NCBI GenBank assembly: GCA_027625915.1
Contig: JANTQA010000029.1
Coordinates: forward strand, 8,804,001-8,868,000
Length of the DNA: 64,000 bases
Source: Anaeramoeba flamelloides
Lineage: Eukaryota > Metamonada > Anaeramoebidae
Reading direction: 5' to 3'
Below, one piece after another: positions 46,841 through 58,400 of the stretch. How positions within the stretch are numbered: the stretch's first letter is position 1; each line of letters starts with the position of its first letter. The notes under the pieces were generated by a model. That model searched no databases. It saw only the letters and a list, made by a program, of their open reading frames with translations, and had not been told where the DNA came from. The position numbers were made by a program, and so were the translations under genes.

Positions 46841-48656
46841 TTGTTTTCTTTTCTTTTCTTTTGTTTTCTGTAGTTTTCTTTTTTTGTTTTTTTTATTGTT
46901 TGTTTTGGAGTACAAAGATAAAAAATGGTATTGTTTTTTTTTAAAATATTTGAAAATATCTTTAAAAGCTACCTGTTTGAATTGAATAAAACCAAAAAGC
47001 AAATAAATACCCTCTTAAAGTTATTATACAGTTTGATTAAAAGTGATAGAATTAAAAGTTCAACTAATATTTAGCAATTTAAGGGTCATAATATGGAAAA
47101 AAGTTTTTCATAAAAAAATTTATATATTTACTAATTTTTCACTTTTTGATGAATTCAGTTATAATAAACAAAATTCATATATCCCTTCGTAGCCCAAATA
47201 TACAAATAGCATTTCAAACAAAATTTTTAATTTGAAATGTTTTCAAAGGATTATAAGTTATAGAATTTATAAGCAATTATCTTTGAAAGAAAAATTTATA
47301 ATTAAATATTGTAGAGTTACTTACAATAAAAATAACTTTTTCTTGATGAAAAAAAATTTTCAACATTGGGAATTTTTTTTTGGTTAATATAATTTTTTTA
47401 TTTTTCCAATTTTTGTAAAAAAAAAAAAAACTTTTTTTGAAAAGTTTGCCCAGACATCAAAAACCTCTTAGTTTTAATGATTAAAACACATCATACTTTA
47501 CTAGAAATTTTTTGGGGACATTTGCCACCCAAAATTGCCTAAAATACTTGATTAAATAATTTATTCATTACAAAAGTTATTTTGACATCACATATAGAAA
47601 ATTTGTTTTATCTGTTGATTACCTTTCAACAATATCTATATTTTATTCTAAATAATTTAAAAATAAAAAAAAATTATAAATGAAATTTGAAAAAAAAATT
47701 AATATTTTTTTCATTGCAAAATTTTACAATTTTTTCAACGAATTTTTTTACAAATTTAAATGATTTGGCCAATGGTTCGAGTTAGATTTATATTGATTTT
47801 TTTTTTTTAATTTTTATTAATTTTTAATTTTTGACTTTGTAAAATATAGACATAAAATAAACAATATTATTGAATAAAACGTCATATATCAGAACTTATT
47901 TTCCAAGATCTGGATTAAATTAGTAAGGGAAAATTCAAATTCCACTAAAATAATATTCAAATTTGTACTAAAAAACAAATTCAAAAAAATAATCTTTGTT
48001 TCGAAGATAATTATTTTATTTTTGAATAATATTTAAAGAGTTATTTTATATTTTTTTTTAGAAATTTAGGTTTAATTACTTTATCTATTAATAATTTTTT
48101 ATTTGTTTAATTCCAATTTAATAAATGAAATTATTTTTCAATTTTTTTTTTTTTTTATTTTTTCAAGTAATTTCTATTGCTTAAAAAAAAGTTTTAGAAA
48201 ATTATTCATATTAAACTTTTAATTTTGACCTAAATTAATAAATTTCATTTTTCTCTTGATTTAATATTTATTGAAATTTTTTCAGTAATATATTTTTTAT
48301 TAATTTTTTTTATCATAAAATTAATAAAAGTTATTTGATTATTATTATTAATAAATCAATGTTTTGATTTTTGAATTACTATTACTGTAATAAAATTTCT
48401 GATTTAAAAAATTAAAATAAAAATAAAAATCTTTTAAAAAAATGTAAAAATGAATTATTATTATTATTATTATTATTTCCAATTTCAAAAAAAAATCAAT
48501 AATGTTATTGATTTTTTTTTTTTATACTATTTTGGCCTTTTATTATAAATCAAAATCTTGATTGTAACAACTAAGTAATTAAATATATTAGTACATTAAT
48601 TTCATTTTAAATCTTTTTTTAAAAATTTGATGAAATAAAGGAAAATCCGGGATGAT

Positions 48657-48660
<4 letters not shown>

Positions 48661-48687
<27 letters not shown>

Positions 48688-48689
48688 CA
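48661..48689. repeat. TA microsatellite
   Basis: Fourteen uninterrupted TA units; short AAT/TTA runs lie 200 bp upstream and 20 bp downstream. Confidence 0.9.
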
Positions 48690-48944
48690 AAAAAAAATAA
48701 TAATAATAAAAATAAAAATAATGTTAATAAAGATATTTTTAATAAACAACTTAATTTTAATTTTAAAAAATATTGAATTGAGGTTTAGTTTGGCTATTCG
48801 GGGTATTTTTTTCTCATATTTTCTGGTTATTGTTTTTTAAAGTAAATTTTTCTTCTTTTTTTGAATTCGAATATTAATATTTTACATCTTTAACTATTTA
48901 TTTAATTATAAACACCATTTCAAAAATTGTGAATCGCCTTAAAA

Positions 48945-49530
48945 TAATAAATTGAAAAAAAAATATCATTTAGTATTCAAGAATACCAAATAATTGAATT
49001 GTATTTGTAATTGATTCGTAAATTATTATAAACCAACAAAAAAAATTTGTTTTTAAAATTAAAAAAAAAAAAAAAAAAAAAAATATAAAAAAATGAGTCC
49101 AAATTTTTTGAATGGGTACAATAACTAATTTTTATTACTGATTTTTACTGAAAAAAAGTTTAACAACAAAGTTTTTGGATAATAATTAAATTCATTTTAA
49201 AAGACATTACAGAGTCTCATTTTTCTATGTGATTATATTTCTTTTTGAAGATATATTTTTTTTTCACATTATCTTTGGCAAAAAAAAAAAAAGAAACCAA
49301 AACAAAAAAAAGGAAAAGAAAAAGAAAGATTTTTCAAAAGAAAAAGAAATAGAAAAAAAGAAAAAGAAATAGAAACTTTTAAGAAGTTAAACAAAAATTT
49401 GCAATTTAGAAAAAATAATTCTGATTCAAAAAGTTGAAAATATTTTTTTGATAAGAATACGGGATAAACCCTCAAAAAAACTTCCATTAACATTATAAAG
49501 TGGGTTAAAATTTTTAAAAAATAGTTTTAT
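48945..49530. repeat. Dispersed repeat family 1, copy at 49 kb
   Basis: The closest partner of the 5.2-kb copy, co-linear from the TAGTATTCAAGAA segment to AACATTATAAAGTG. The A/G tract here is about 120 bp long. Confidence 0.65.
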
Positions 49531-50872
49531 TTCAACTATATAACACTAAAGAAGGATATTATATATTGCAAGATAAGTCTTAAAAAAAGGTGTGGCAATG
49601 TAAAATAAGAATATAACTATGAAATCAAACTTAGATGAATAAAAAATTAACGTACTACTTGATTTGGTTGGTTTTTTACGAGTATTAATAAACTGAATTT
49701 TTTTTAAAGTATCATTTTGTAAAATTATTTTCTTTTACTTTTTTGCGATTTCAGACAAACTTTTTGAAACTATTTCAGATCTCCAAATTTGGCAGTTTCA
49801 ATCAATATATTTTGTTCCTCTTTATATTTCTTCAAACATAATCCCCCATGATGAAAACATTATATGAACATAAAAGATAATTTCGTTTGAACTTAATCAT
49901 ACTTTTATTCTTAGCACATATCTTGAATTTACAAAAATTACAAATAAATTATATTTATTTCCTCAGGATAATTACTTTTCATCAACTTTTTACCTGATAA
50001 AAGAGTATTCTCCTCGAAAATTAACGGTATTAGTTTTATAGTGTTTAAAAGACTCTAAAAATCTATAAACTCAATGTTTTTGTTCACTATATTATTGGAT
50101 TCTTTATTAAGAATTTACAATTGAAATTGTCGATTTTTTTCTATTTTTTTCACGTAAACAGGGTGATTTACTTTCAAAGATTGAAACCAAAAAAAATTAT
50201 TTTTTACACAGATAAAAATTATCTGTTATACCTAAAAAGGCAACTTTTTTTTTTTCAAAATTATTTTATTCCAAGAAATGCTCAATAATAATAATATTAA
50301 AACAGTAATTATCTTTCTTTTAGTTTCGTTTTTTTTTTTTTTTTTTTTTGTATCTTACCAATTTTGTAAAAAATAATTTAAAAAATAATCTTTGAGGTAA
50401 AGTTTTAATTTTTTACCAAAATCAAGTTATTTACAAATTTTTGTTAGCAGATAAATAAATTTTTAAAATAAATATTTCAAAATCTATTTGGGTTAAAATT
50501 GTCCTAATAGGCTTGATAAAAATGTGAAGAAAAATGTAACATCTTTTTTTTTATCGTGTGCAGATTTATTAATTGGTTTATCAAAGAAACAGAATATAAA
50601 AAACAAGGTAATAAGAATTTGACTTCAAAAAGTTCTACTATTAGAAAAAAAATTTAAAATTCAAGATCAAGATGAAATTGTCCTCAAAAAGGTATTATAA
50701 TTTTTGAGAAAAATTTTGTAATCTATAAAAAACATTCAAAATTTATTTTCAAATTAGTAGAGTAAGTTGAACTTTTAAGATATCAAGTTTTAACAAAATA
50801 TGAGGTATCAAAAAATCCCTATTTAAACAGGTTAAATTTTATAAAAGTTTTTTTATCAAATTAAATTCTTAA

Positions 50873-51621
50873 GGGATTAGTGCCGACGGAGATACAACTA
50901 TCGTTAAAATATTACATAAGTGTGTAAGTGTTATTAGTTCTACGTGGCCCACATGCCTCCAAAATATATCTTATAAATATTCATGCATAAATTTTATTGC
51001 CTTTTTTAGGAAGTATCACTATTAATTCAAAAAAAATTTTTTTTAATAATTTTCCAAATCTACAAAAAGAAATCAAAATAATTATATTCCAATAGTTTTA
51101 ATAATTCAGAAATAGAAACTTCCAAAAGTAATTATTATTAAAATTTTTAAATTTTAAAGATTAACTCAATAATCTTGATCATAAAAACCCAAAATATGAT
51201 TAGTTTTAGTTTCTTTTTTATAACACTAGTTATAACATCAATTTATTTCAACAATTTGGAAATAATTCGTTAAATTAATACCATTCAATAAATTAATTAA
51301 TTTTTAAAAAAAATTGAATTAAAGTTTTTTTAGGAACTAATCTACATTTTTTGTGACTAATTTCAGAAATTTATTGGGTAACTTTCAAGTCTAAATTTTG
51401 ATGATTTATTCTTTAAATTTGTCTGAAATTTTTTATTTTTTTCTGAAATTCTTTCTGTTTTTTACTAATACATATGGATCATTTTTTAATTGATGAGTTT
51501 CACAAACAATTGTTTTATAAATCTATTTTTAGATGCGTTTTAACTCCCGAGAGTTAATGTGGTTTACACCCAATAAAAACCTCCATTAATGGTAGGCTTC
51601 TCCTTGGTAGACGTTAATCCC
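50873..51621. mobile_element. Possible TTAA-flanked element, 749 bp
   Basis: The left end is TTAA then GGGATTAGTGCCGACGG. The right end is GGTAGACGTTAATCCC then TTAA, so the ends are inverses for about 20 bp with some mismatches. The arms are much richer in G+C than their surroundings. A related right end (TCCTCCTTGGTAGACGTTAA) recurs at 53,862-53,888. TTAA duplication is the mark of piggyBac-type elements; no transposase is present. Confidence 0.5.
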
Positions 51622-52312
51622 TTAAAATTGAATATTTTCAGATCAGATCAAGGAGTTAACCTTCAAAATTGACTTATAGTACTGTATACTTTGTGGCACT
51701 AAATTTAGATGTTTGTTGGAAGAAGAAAAAACTAAATATAATATTTGTATTTGAATTACAAATCGGAAAAATTTTCACTCCATTAGAAATTTACTTTTTC
51801 AAATAATGTTTTTAAATTCCAAGCTACTTCTTAGAGCACTCTATTTGCATAAGAAAAATATAGAAAATGAAGTGAAAATATTCTCCCATTTCAAATTTAA
51901 ATACCAGTAATCATTTTTTTTTGAGACACTGGTTTTATTCTCTTGACATCACTAGTATGAAAAAATAAAATTGAAAAAAAAAAGTTAGACAAAACTACAA
52001 TTGCAATTATCATTTCATACTTGTTAATTGAGCTTATTCACAATATAACCAACCTTCTAGTTCTTAAACTTCTTGAGGCTATTATATTTATTGTTGTCAA
52101 GAGTACCACAATTTTGTGAAGTCTCTAGTCTCGAAAAAAAGGTCTATTTTGGGGTAAAAAATTTTCAATGGATGTGACAATGAATTTTCTTTAAACTCAA
52201 CTTTAGGATATTTTTTTGAAGAGATAATAACTAATAGTTTTGAAAACACTCTTATCATTTAAAAAAACTCAAATACAGAAAAAAAATAACTGATGATAAA
52301 TATTGAGAGTTT

Positions 52313-52392
52313 CCTAAGTTTTTTTTACATTTTGAAATAAACCGAAAATTTATTAAATTTTCTGTTCATTTCAAAAATTAAAAAAAACCTAA
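52313..52392. repeat. Palindrome family, copy C (core only)
   Basis: CATTTTGAAATAAACCGAAA faces TTTTCTGTTCATTTCAAAAA across an AT centre, ending AAAAAAAACCTAACGG. It has the same flanking CCTAA motifs as copies A1, A2 and B. Confidence 0.7.
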
Positions 52393-52813
52393 CGGAAAAT
52401 CAAAGAAAAAATATTTTTCCCAATTTAAAACATTAAATTATTCTTTAATAGTCCAAATGATTAGTTCCCTATTTGAAATATATTCATTAGATTTAAAATA
52501 CTTTTAAAGTATTATTAAATGACCTCTTATCTGTGAAGAAAAAAGTTTTCAAATTTTTTACTATTAAATTGAAAAAAAATATTACTGGAAAATTGGATTT
52601 TCCAATTTAAATTTTAAAATATCTTAAAAATATTTTTTGATCAAAGATCCTTTATTAACCAATAGTTTATATTCTAATTGAAGTTAGTAAAAAGGGTAAA
52701 ATTAGCAAATATTTAATTTTTTTTTGAAAAAATTTTTTCAGGATCGTGATGGCTATTTTTGAAAACTTGGAGCCTTCATATTAAAAATTAATTCTTTAAG
52801 GTGACTTGCTTAA

Positions 52814-53521
52814 AGTTTACAATCCCTGAAATTTAAAAAAAAGATTATCTTGTGTACGCTGTAGTTACTTGTTAATTTGGTTCTTATATGATCGATCTTG
52901 TAATTGGTATGGGTTTTAAGACTCGTTCAAAATGTTAATTTTTGACAATTTATTTTGTTTTTTTCCAAAATCTAAATTGAAGAATGTAAGGCCAATATAT
53001 CGGAAGTTAATTTGTAAAAAAAATGTGGTTTGTGTGTTATCAATTGAAATTTAAATTATGTTTGGTTTTATTTGTAGCTTGAAAAAAAATTTTTTTTTAT
53101 CATTTAGTTAATTGACAAAAAAAGAAAATCAAAATTTTCTTCTACAACCCAAAAATCTAAATTTATTCATAAGCATCTACCAATCTATTAATCTTACATT
53201 CTTTAATTCAGATTTCGGAAAAAAACAAATAAATTGTCAAAAATTGCCATTTTGTACCACAACTGGTATTTGAATTTGAAATGGGAGAATATTTTCATTT
53301 CCATTTTCAATCGAGATCAGGAAACTACAACCTACTTCTTTGAGCACTCTATTTGCATAAGAAAAATATGGAAAAGGAAGTAAAATTATTTTCCCATTTA
53401 GAATCCAAATACCAGTATTAATATTTATAACAAGTAATAATCGATCAGCTAAAGACCAAATTAACAAGCCACTACACCGTACACAAGATAATCTTTTTTT
53501 AAATTTCAGGGATTGTAAACC
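52814..53521. mobile_element. TTAA-flanked inverted-repeat element, 708 bp
   Basis: TTAA occurs at 52,810-52,813 and 53,522-53,525. The left arm AGTTTACAATCCCTGAAATT continues through GATTATCTTGTGTACGCTGT. The right arm is its inverse (ACACCGTACACAAGATAATC..CAGGGATTGTAAACC), with similarity for about 100 bp. The interior carries a fragment shared with 51.8 kb (GAGCACTCTATTTGCATAAG). Non-coding and probably mobilised in trans; the TTAA duplication suggests a piggyBac-type source. Confidence 0.75.
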
Positions 53522-53861
53522 TTAATACAAAGATCAAATTTTTCATTCAGCTTTCGTCAAAATTCCCCAATTAAAAAAGGAAATTAATAATAGCAGCTTC
53601 TTTGAAGAAATAAAAATTTGTAATGTTAGACGATATTAAAAACACTTTTTTGGAAAGTTGAATGAAATTTATTCCACTTTATTTTGCAACAAATCATAAA
53701 TTTGTCTTGATTTTCCAATCTTTTTCTTTTTTTCGCAAGTAATTTTTTGAAAGTTATTAAAAAAAGATTTTGATTCGATTTTACGAATTGATTATTTTAG
53801 AGAGATTGGTAACAACAGGGACTCAATGGGTTTACACCCAACAACAATATACTATGATATT

Positions 53862-53888
53862 AGCTCCTCCTTGGTAGACGTTAATCCC
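53862..53888. repeat. Second copy of a TTAA-element right end
   Basis: CTCCTTGGTAGACGTTAATC repeats 51,600-51,619. Preceding GGTTTACACCCAA is also shared (51,571 and 53,831 areas). Its left partner was not found. Confidence 0.6.
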
Positions 53889-54390
53889 TTCAATTAATTT
53901 TCGAAAAATCTCCTGAGGGATTATTGCATGGTTTTATTTTGTGATTGATTGCTAACAATTAACTGTTGACCAAGATTCTCGAAATTGTAATAATACTCAA
54001 CACCCCATATTCTTTTCTTCTCAATATAAAAACCAGTAAACTGAAACTATTCGAAAAGTTGTTGGGTCTTTTTTTGTTGTTGTGTATTTAAGGTTTCCTA
54101 ACTTTGTGTTAAGTTGACAATACTCTTTATTTGTCGTTTACAAATTTCAACATAAGAAAAATTTGTTTCTTATTTAAAATTTAAATAATATTTTGAAATT
54201 AGGATCGAAAAGCCACAGAAACAACTCAAACAAAAGCTTTTTTAAATATACAATTTTTCATCTTTTCGATTTCAAGAGTCAACCTTTGTTTTTGTTGTAA
54301 AAAAAGATCATTTTTTTCGATTTGTCTTGGTTTTGAACAAAAAAATTCCAAAATTTTCTTTTGAGGCCCAACCAAAAAAAAAAAAATATA

Positions 54391-56739
54391 ATGTCTCAAT
54401 CCAGCACAAAACCGAAAAAATTATATCGATCCAGCAAATTAAAAGAAAGTAAAATTAAAAAATTACCTTTGGATGAATCAACAGGAACAAAAGAATCAAT
54501 CAAGTCTCCAAAGAAAAAAGCTCCACAGACCCCAAAAAAAAATGCAAGCCCTAGCAGCAAAAAGAAAAAAAACAGAGCAAAAAAATCAAACAAAAAGAAA
54601 TTATATAAACAAAAACGAAAATCCAGACGAGGCCGCAAAAGATCACTTAGCCAAGAGGTGTTTCCAATTCCGCAATTGGAACCAAAAAATGAAAAGCGAT
54701 CCAAAAAAAAGAAAAAGAAAACAAGAAAAAGGATCAAAAAAAAAAAATCCAAGAAAAATCTTACACAAAGCCAATCAAATACAGAGGTTAACACGAACCA
54801 AAACGAAAACAATAGTGAAATTCCAAACGGAGTTCAAACGAAGAATACAAAACAACCTTTGTGGGCAAAAAAAACAATTCACATAAGCAACAGTTATACT
54901 GAGACAAAGAGCAAAACAAGGCAGAACAATAAGAAAATGAATAAATATGGGTTAATTCAAAAAAAGAAACTACGGAGCAATCAAAAAAACAAGCTTTTTC
55001 GAGGCTTTTCAATGGATTTCAAACATTACCGAAAGAATAAAAAAAACCAAAATCAAAATTTACGGCGTTTTACGGTCAAGAAAGAAAAAGAATTTGAGGA
55101 ATTTCTGAATCAAAAAGGCAATAAAAAAATAAGGGACTACAAATCAGAATCAAAATCCGAATACAATATATACCCGATCTTAAATTCCATCGACTTGAAT
55201 GAGTATGCTGAAAAGAATTTTTCACCAAAAAAGAAGAGACTATTAAGAAGAAAAAATAAGCCGCTCCATTCCCAATTAAATTACTCGCCTCAGAAATTAC
55301 AATCACCTATCTTAAAATTCGACGAATCTAAGGATTCAAAATTGGCTGTTGATTTGTTCGAATATTTGCTCTACTTTATGGGCGAAAAGAAGTATGTCAA
55401 GAAATTTAAAAAGAAATCGTCAACATCACTTTCAAACACTACAAACATAAACACAACAACCCCGAAAACGAAAACGAAAATGAAAACGAAAATGAAAACG
55501 AAAACGAAAACGAAAACGAAAGCGAAAGCAAAAACAAAAACGAAAACAGCAACAGCAGCAACAACAACAACAACAACAAAACCGTCATCAAAAACAAAAC
55601 AAAACAAACAAACAGAAGTGGTGACAAATAATACGAATACAAATAATAAGACAACTTCAAGGCAATTGCCAATCAAGGCAAATAAGCAATTCGAGCAAAA
55701 TGATGCAATTAAGAAGATAATAAAGGTGGGGTTAACAAATAAGAATTTGCGAGATGAGATCTATATCCAAATTTGTAAGCAAACCACAAACAACCCAAAT
55801 CTGCACTCCAATTTAAGGGCGTGGGGCGCGCTATGCCTAGTAACCCAAAGTTTCCCGCCATCCGAAAAATTATCAATTGTGATGATCCAATTATTTGAAT
55901 CCTATAATCAGTCGAAAGATAAATTTATTCGAAGATACGCCAAATATGCCCAGATCAAATTAGAGTCCATTAAATCGAAAAAATCTGGATTTTTAATACC
56001 AACAGATGAAATGATCCGAAGGATCTTTGCCGTTCCTTATGACCCCATTATCTTTAATGTCACCCTGGAGGACTGTATGCTTTCACAAAAAAAATTTTAC
56101 CCAAACGAAATCATCCCTTATATAATAATATATTTAATTAAAAAAATTAAGCAAACAGGCGGCTTTGCAAAGGAAGGGTTGTTCCGGGTGCCCGGCAATA
56201 CTCAAAAGACATATGAACTCAAAGATATGCTGGATCGTGGCACGTACGATGAGCAAATAGAAGATCCAGAAATGAATCATCCCTTTGTTTATGCTTCTTT
56301 GTTAAAATTGTGGATCAGAGAATTATATGAGCCCTTAATCCCTATCAAATTTTATCAGCAAATCCTTAATCAAGAGCTGGACACAGAGGGCATAATTCAA
56401 ATCATTGAAAGATTACCAGCACTTAATAAATTATCCCTTGCCTATGTCATATCATTATTTCAAGAAATGCAAAACGATTCCATTTTAAAGGTCACAAAAA
56501 TGAATATTGAAAATTTGGTTTTGATGTTTGCTCCCAATATTATTAAATTTAAATATGACCACAAGGATTTATTTTTATACCAAAAAATGTCACAAAAACA
56601 AAAAAAAATTATTTCGGAATTAATTCTCAATTGGGATGTTAAACCTTATTTGTTGCAAATCGAAAACAAAAATTTGCTAAGCAAAAATGAAAATGAAAAT
56701 GAAAATGTAAATGAAAATGAAAATGAAAATGAAAATTAA
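54391..56739 (+). CDS. MyTH4-RhoGAP protein with long basic N-terminus
   Basis: 782 residues from the ATG at 54,391 (MSQSSTKPKKLYRSSKLKES). RhoGAP domains speed GTP hydrolysis on Rho/Rac GTPases; with MyTH4, which binds microtubules or partners, the protein likely ties Rho control to the cytoskeleton (compare animal ARHGAP39/Vilse). Residues 1-310 are lysine-rich and disordered. MyTH4 spans about 318-525: KLAVDLFEYLLYFMGEKK, then a KTKTK/TTTT/NTNT low-complexity insert of roughly 70-90 residues, then GLTNKNLRDEIYIQICKQT and RAWGALCLVTQSFPPS. RhoGAP spans about 553-745 with the arginine finger in GLFRVPGN (Arg599), the conserved Lys/Arg segment SLLKLWIRELYEPLIP and Asn in NIENLVLMFAPNI, so it should be active. 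The tail is an Asn-Glu repeat. No introns. Confidence 0.88.
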   Translation: MSQSSTKPKKLYRSSKLKESKIKKLPLDESTGTKESIKSPKKKAPQTPKKNASPSSKKKKNRAKKSNKKKLYKQKRKSRRGRKRSLSQEVFPIPQLEPKNEKRSKKKKKKTRKRIKKKKSKKNLTQSQSNTEVNTNQNENNSEIPNGVQTKNTKQPLWAKKTIHISNSYTETKSKTRQNNKKMNKYGLIQKKKLRSNQKNKLFRGFSMDFKHYRKNKKNQNQNLRRFTVKKEKEFEEFLNQKGNKKIRDYKSESKSEYNIYPILNSIDLNEYAEKNFSPKKKRLLRRKNKPLHSQLNYSPQKLQSPILKFDESKDSKLAVDLFEYLLYFMGEKKYVKKFKKKSSTSLSNTTNINTTTPKTKTKMKTKMKTKTKTKTKAKAKTKTKTATAATTTTTTKPSSKTKQNKQTEVVTNNTNTNNKTTSRQLPIKANKQFEQNDAIKKIIKVGLTNKNLRDEIYIQICKQTTNNPNLHSNLRAWGALCLVTQSFPPSEKLSIVMIQLFESYNQSKDKFIRRYAKYAQIKLESIKSKKSGFLIPTDEMIRRIFAVPYDPIIFNVTLEDCMLSQKKFYPNEIIPYIIIYLIKKIKQTGGFAKEGLFRVPGNTQKTYELKDMLDRGTYDEQIEDPEMNHPFVYASLLKLWIRELYEPLIPIKFYQQILNQELDTEGIIQIIERLPALNKLSLAYVISLFQEMQNDSILKVTKMNIENLVLMFAPNIIKFKYDHKDLFLYQKMSQKQKKIISELILNWDVKPYLLQIENKNLLSKNENENENVNENENENEN
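55461..55580. repeat. In-frame AAAACG/ACA microsatellite inside the MyTH4 region
   Basis: AAAACG and AAAATG hexamers encode Lys-Thr/Lys-Met pairs and pass into ACA/GCA triplets encoding Thr/Ala. The tract explains the low-complexity insert within the MyTH4 domain and the apparent long open frames on the opposite strand. Confidence 0.85.
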
Positions 56740-57007
56740 ATATTTTATTTGTTATTAATCCTATGTTTTTAATTATTTAATTTTCTTTTGATAGATGTAA
56801 TTCTTATGTTATTAATTCTTATTATTTTCTTCTTCATGATTATTAAAAAATTGTTTTCAACTTAGGTTTGAATAAATTATTTTTATTAATCCAAAGTATT
56901 TTTATATTTCCTTTTAATTCCACATTTATTTTTGTGATCTTAGATTTGAAATCTTTTTTTAATTTCTAGGCTAAATTAAAAACGATGTTATAAAATCTTT
57001 CCACAAT

Positions 57008-57010
<3 letters not shown>

Positions 57011-57044
<34 letters not shown>
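57011..57044. repeat. Poly-T run, 34 bases
   Basis: The longest pure homopolymer in the window, 270 bp past the RhoGAP stop codon. It may be the tail of an old retroposed sequence on the minus strand or simple slippage. Confidence 0.9.
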
Positions 57045-57046
<2 letters not shown>

Positions 57047-57879
57047 TGTTTGTAAATTCTATTTCAAAAATTATCATTTATGAAATCTAAATTTCCATTT
57101 TATACTTCTTGATAAATTTCAAATAAGCAGACAATTTTTTTCGATTTCATTCACAAAATATCTATGACAGATAGAAAAGTGCATCAAGCAAAACATCCCA
57201 GAAAATTATTCGATTATTTTTACAATTTTTTTTGTACAAATTTTAAAAATTGTATCTTTTATACTATTTAGGGATTGATTATGAACAAAAAAGTCTCACC
57301 ATAACCAAAAAGTATTTAAAAAATTACCTTAAGGTAAATATAATTTCGGTAGATTGATTTTAAAAAAAAAGTAATATCATTACAATTTATTTTATTTTTT
57401 TTGTTTAATTTTTTATAGAAATTTTGAAATTAAATTTTGATTTTTTTTCTCAAGAATTTAATATAACTATTTCAAGTTAGATGTCTACTGTTTATATTAA
57501 CTTAAATTGTTTATTTTAATTAAACTTTATTTAAAATCCTATTAATTAAAATGATCAATTGATGTTTTGGTTACAAATCTTTAAGTGTTGTCAGTAATAT
57601 TGAAGATCCCTTCCAAAAAGTAATTTTTATTAAACAATTTAAAAACTATTAAAATAAAACCAAAAGCTATTTAGGAGGTTATCATTAGAAAAATTTCATA
57701 TTTTGGTAGAAAAACCGAAATTTAGTATTAAAGATATTGGAGTTAAATGAAAGTTTAATTAAAATTTAAAAATCGGGTGAAGTCAAACAGTTGGCAACAT
57801 GTTTGAAATAACTTAAATTTGTTTGTTAGAGAAATAGAATTTTTACTTTAAAAAATTGTGATTAACTTGAATTTATAAA

Positions 57880-58400
57880 TAGAAAAAAATCACTTAGTAT
57901 TCAATAACAAATAATTATAACATCTTTTCATTTTTAATTCACTTTTAAATCTTTCTAAATATATAAAAACCTGGATATTTCAACATTTTAACAAATAAAA
58001 ATTAAAAACTAAAAAAAAAGTGAATTACAATTTTTGAAAGAGGATTTTTGATTTTAAATTACTGTAATTATCATCCGGAAAAGGGGTTTTCAATAAGATT
58101 TGATGGTAATACTTTTCAGAATTTTAAACAAAATAACTTTCTAAATTTTCCAATAATATTGTTGTATAACTTTGGAGTTATTTTTTTTTTCAACTTGACT
58201 TTTACAAAAAAAAAAGTATTAAAAAAACCAAATAAAAACAAAATAAAATGAAAAAAAAGAAGAAGAATAAAGAAAAATAAAAAGAGAAAATAAGAAAAAA
58301 AAACAGTAAAAGTAGAAAATTAATTGTACTAATTAGAAGAAACTATTGTCATCAAATCATTGAAAAATAGATTTGGAAAAGAAAATGTGGTAAAAACTGA
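57880..58400. repeat. Dispersed repeat family 1, copy at 58 kb
   Basis: CACTTAGTATTCAA, TTTTTAATTCACTTTTAAAT, CTAAATATATAAAAACCT and GTGAATTACAATTTTTGAAA follow the order of the 5.2-kb copy; an A/G tract follows at 58.2-58.3 kb. Confidence 0.6.

Larger units (their letters stand above)
50560..52690. repeat. Dispersed repeat family 2, copy at 50.6-52.7 kb
   Basis: Co-linear in blocks with 20.2-22.9 kb. Inside it sit a TTAA-flanked inverted-repeat element (50,873-51,621) and a core palindrome (52,313-52,392), so it has served as a landing site for smaller elements. No coding frame. Confidence 0.5.
46841..54390. other. 7.5-kb intergenic region, repeats and two TTAA-flanked elements
   Basis: No supported gene. 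The region from 46.9 to 48.6 kb is simple AT-rich sequence with TTA/TA microsatellites. Family 1 (48.9-49.5 kb), family 2 (50.56-52.69 kb), a core palindrome (52.3 kb) and two inverted-repeat elements with TTAA flanks follow. The last 600 bp before the MyTH4-RhoGAP start show no recognisable promoter motif. Confidence 0.65.

Noticed and set aside
46841-47002. 54-residue N-terminal extension of the BTB protein
   Set aside because: It starts at TTG, is Lys/Asn-rich, and the BTB domain fits the ATG at 46,840 well.
47765-47800. GGTTCGAG, resembling a tRNA B box
   Set aside because: No A box or acceptor pairing at the right distance; no cloverleaf can be drawn.
55371-55676. Valine/phenylalanine-rich minus-strand frames that mimic membrane proteins
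   Set aside because: They are the reverse reading of the AAAACG/ACA microsatellite in the MyTH4-RhoGAP gene.
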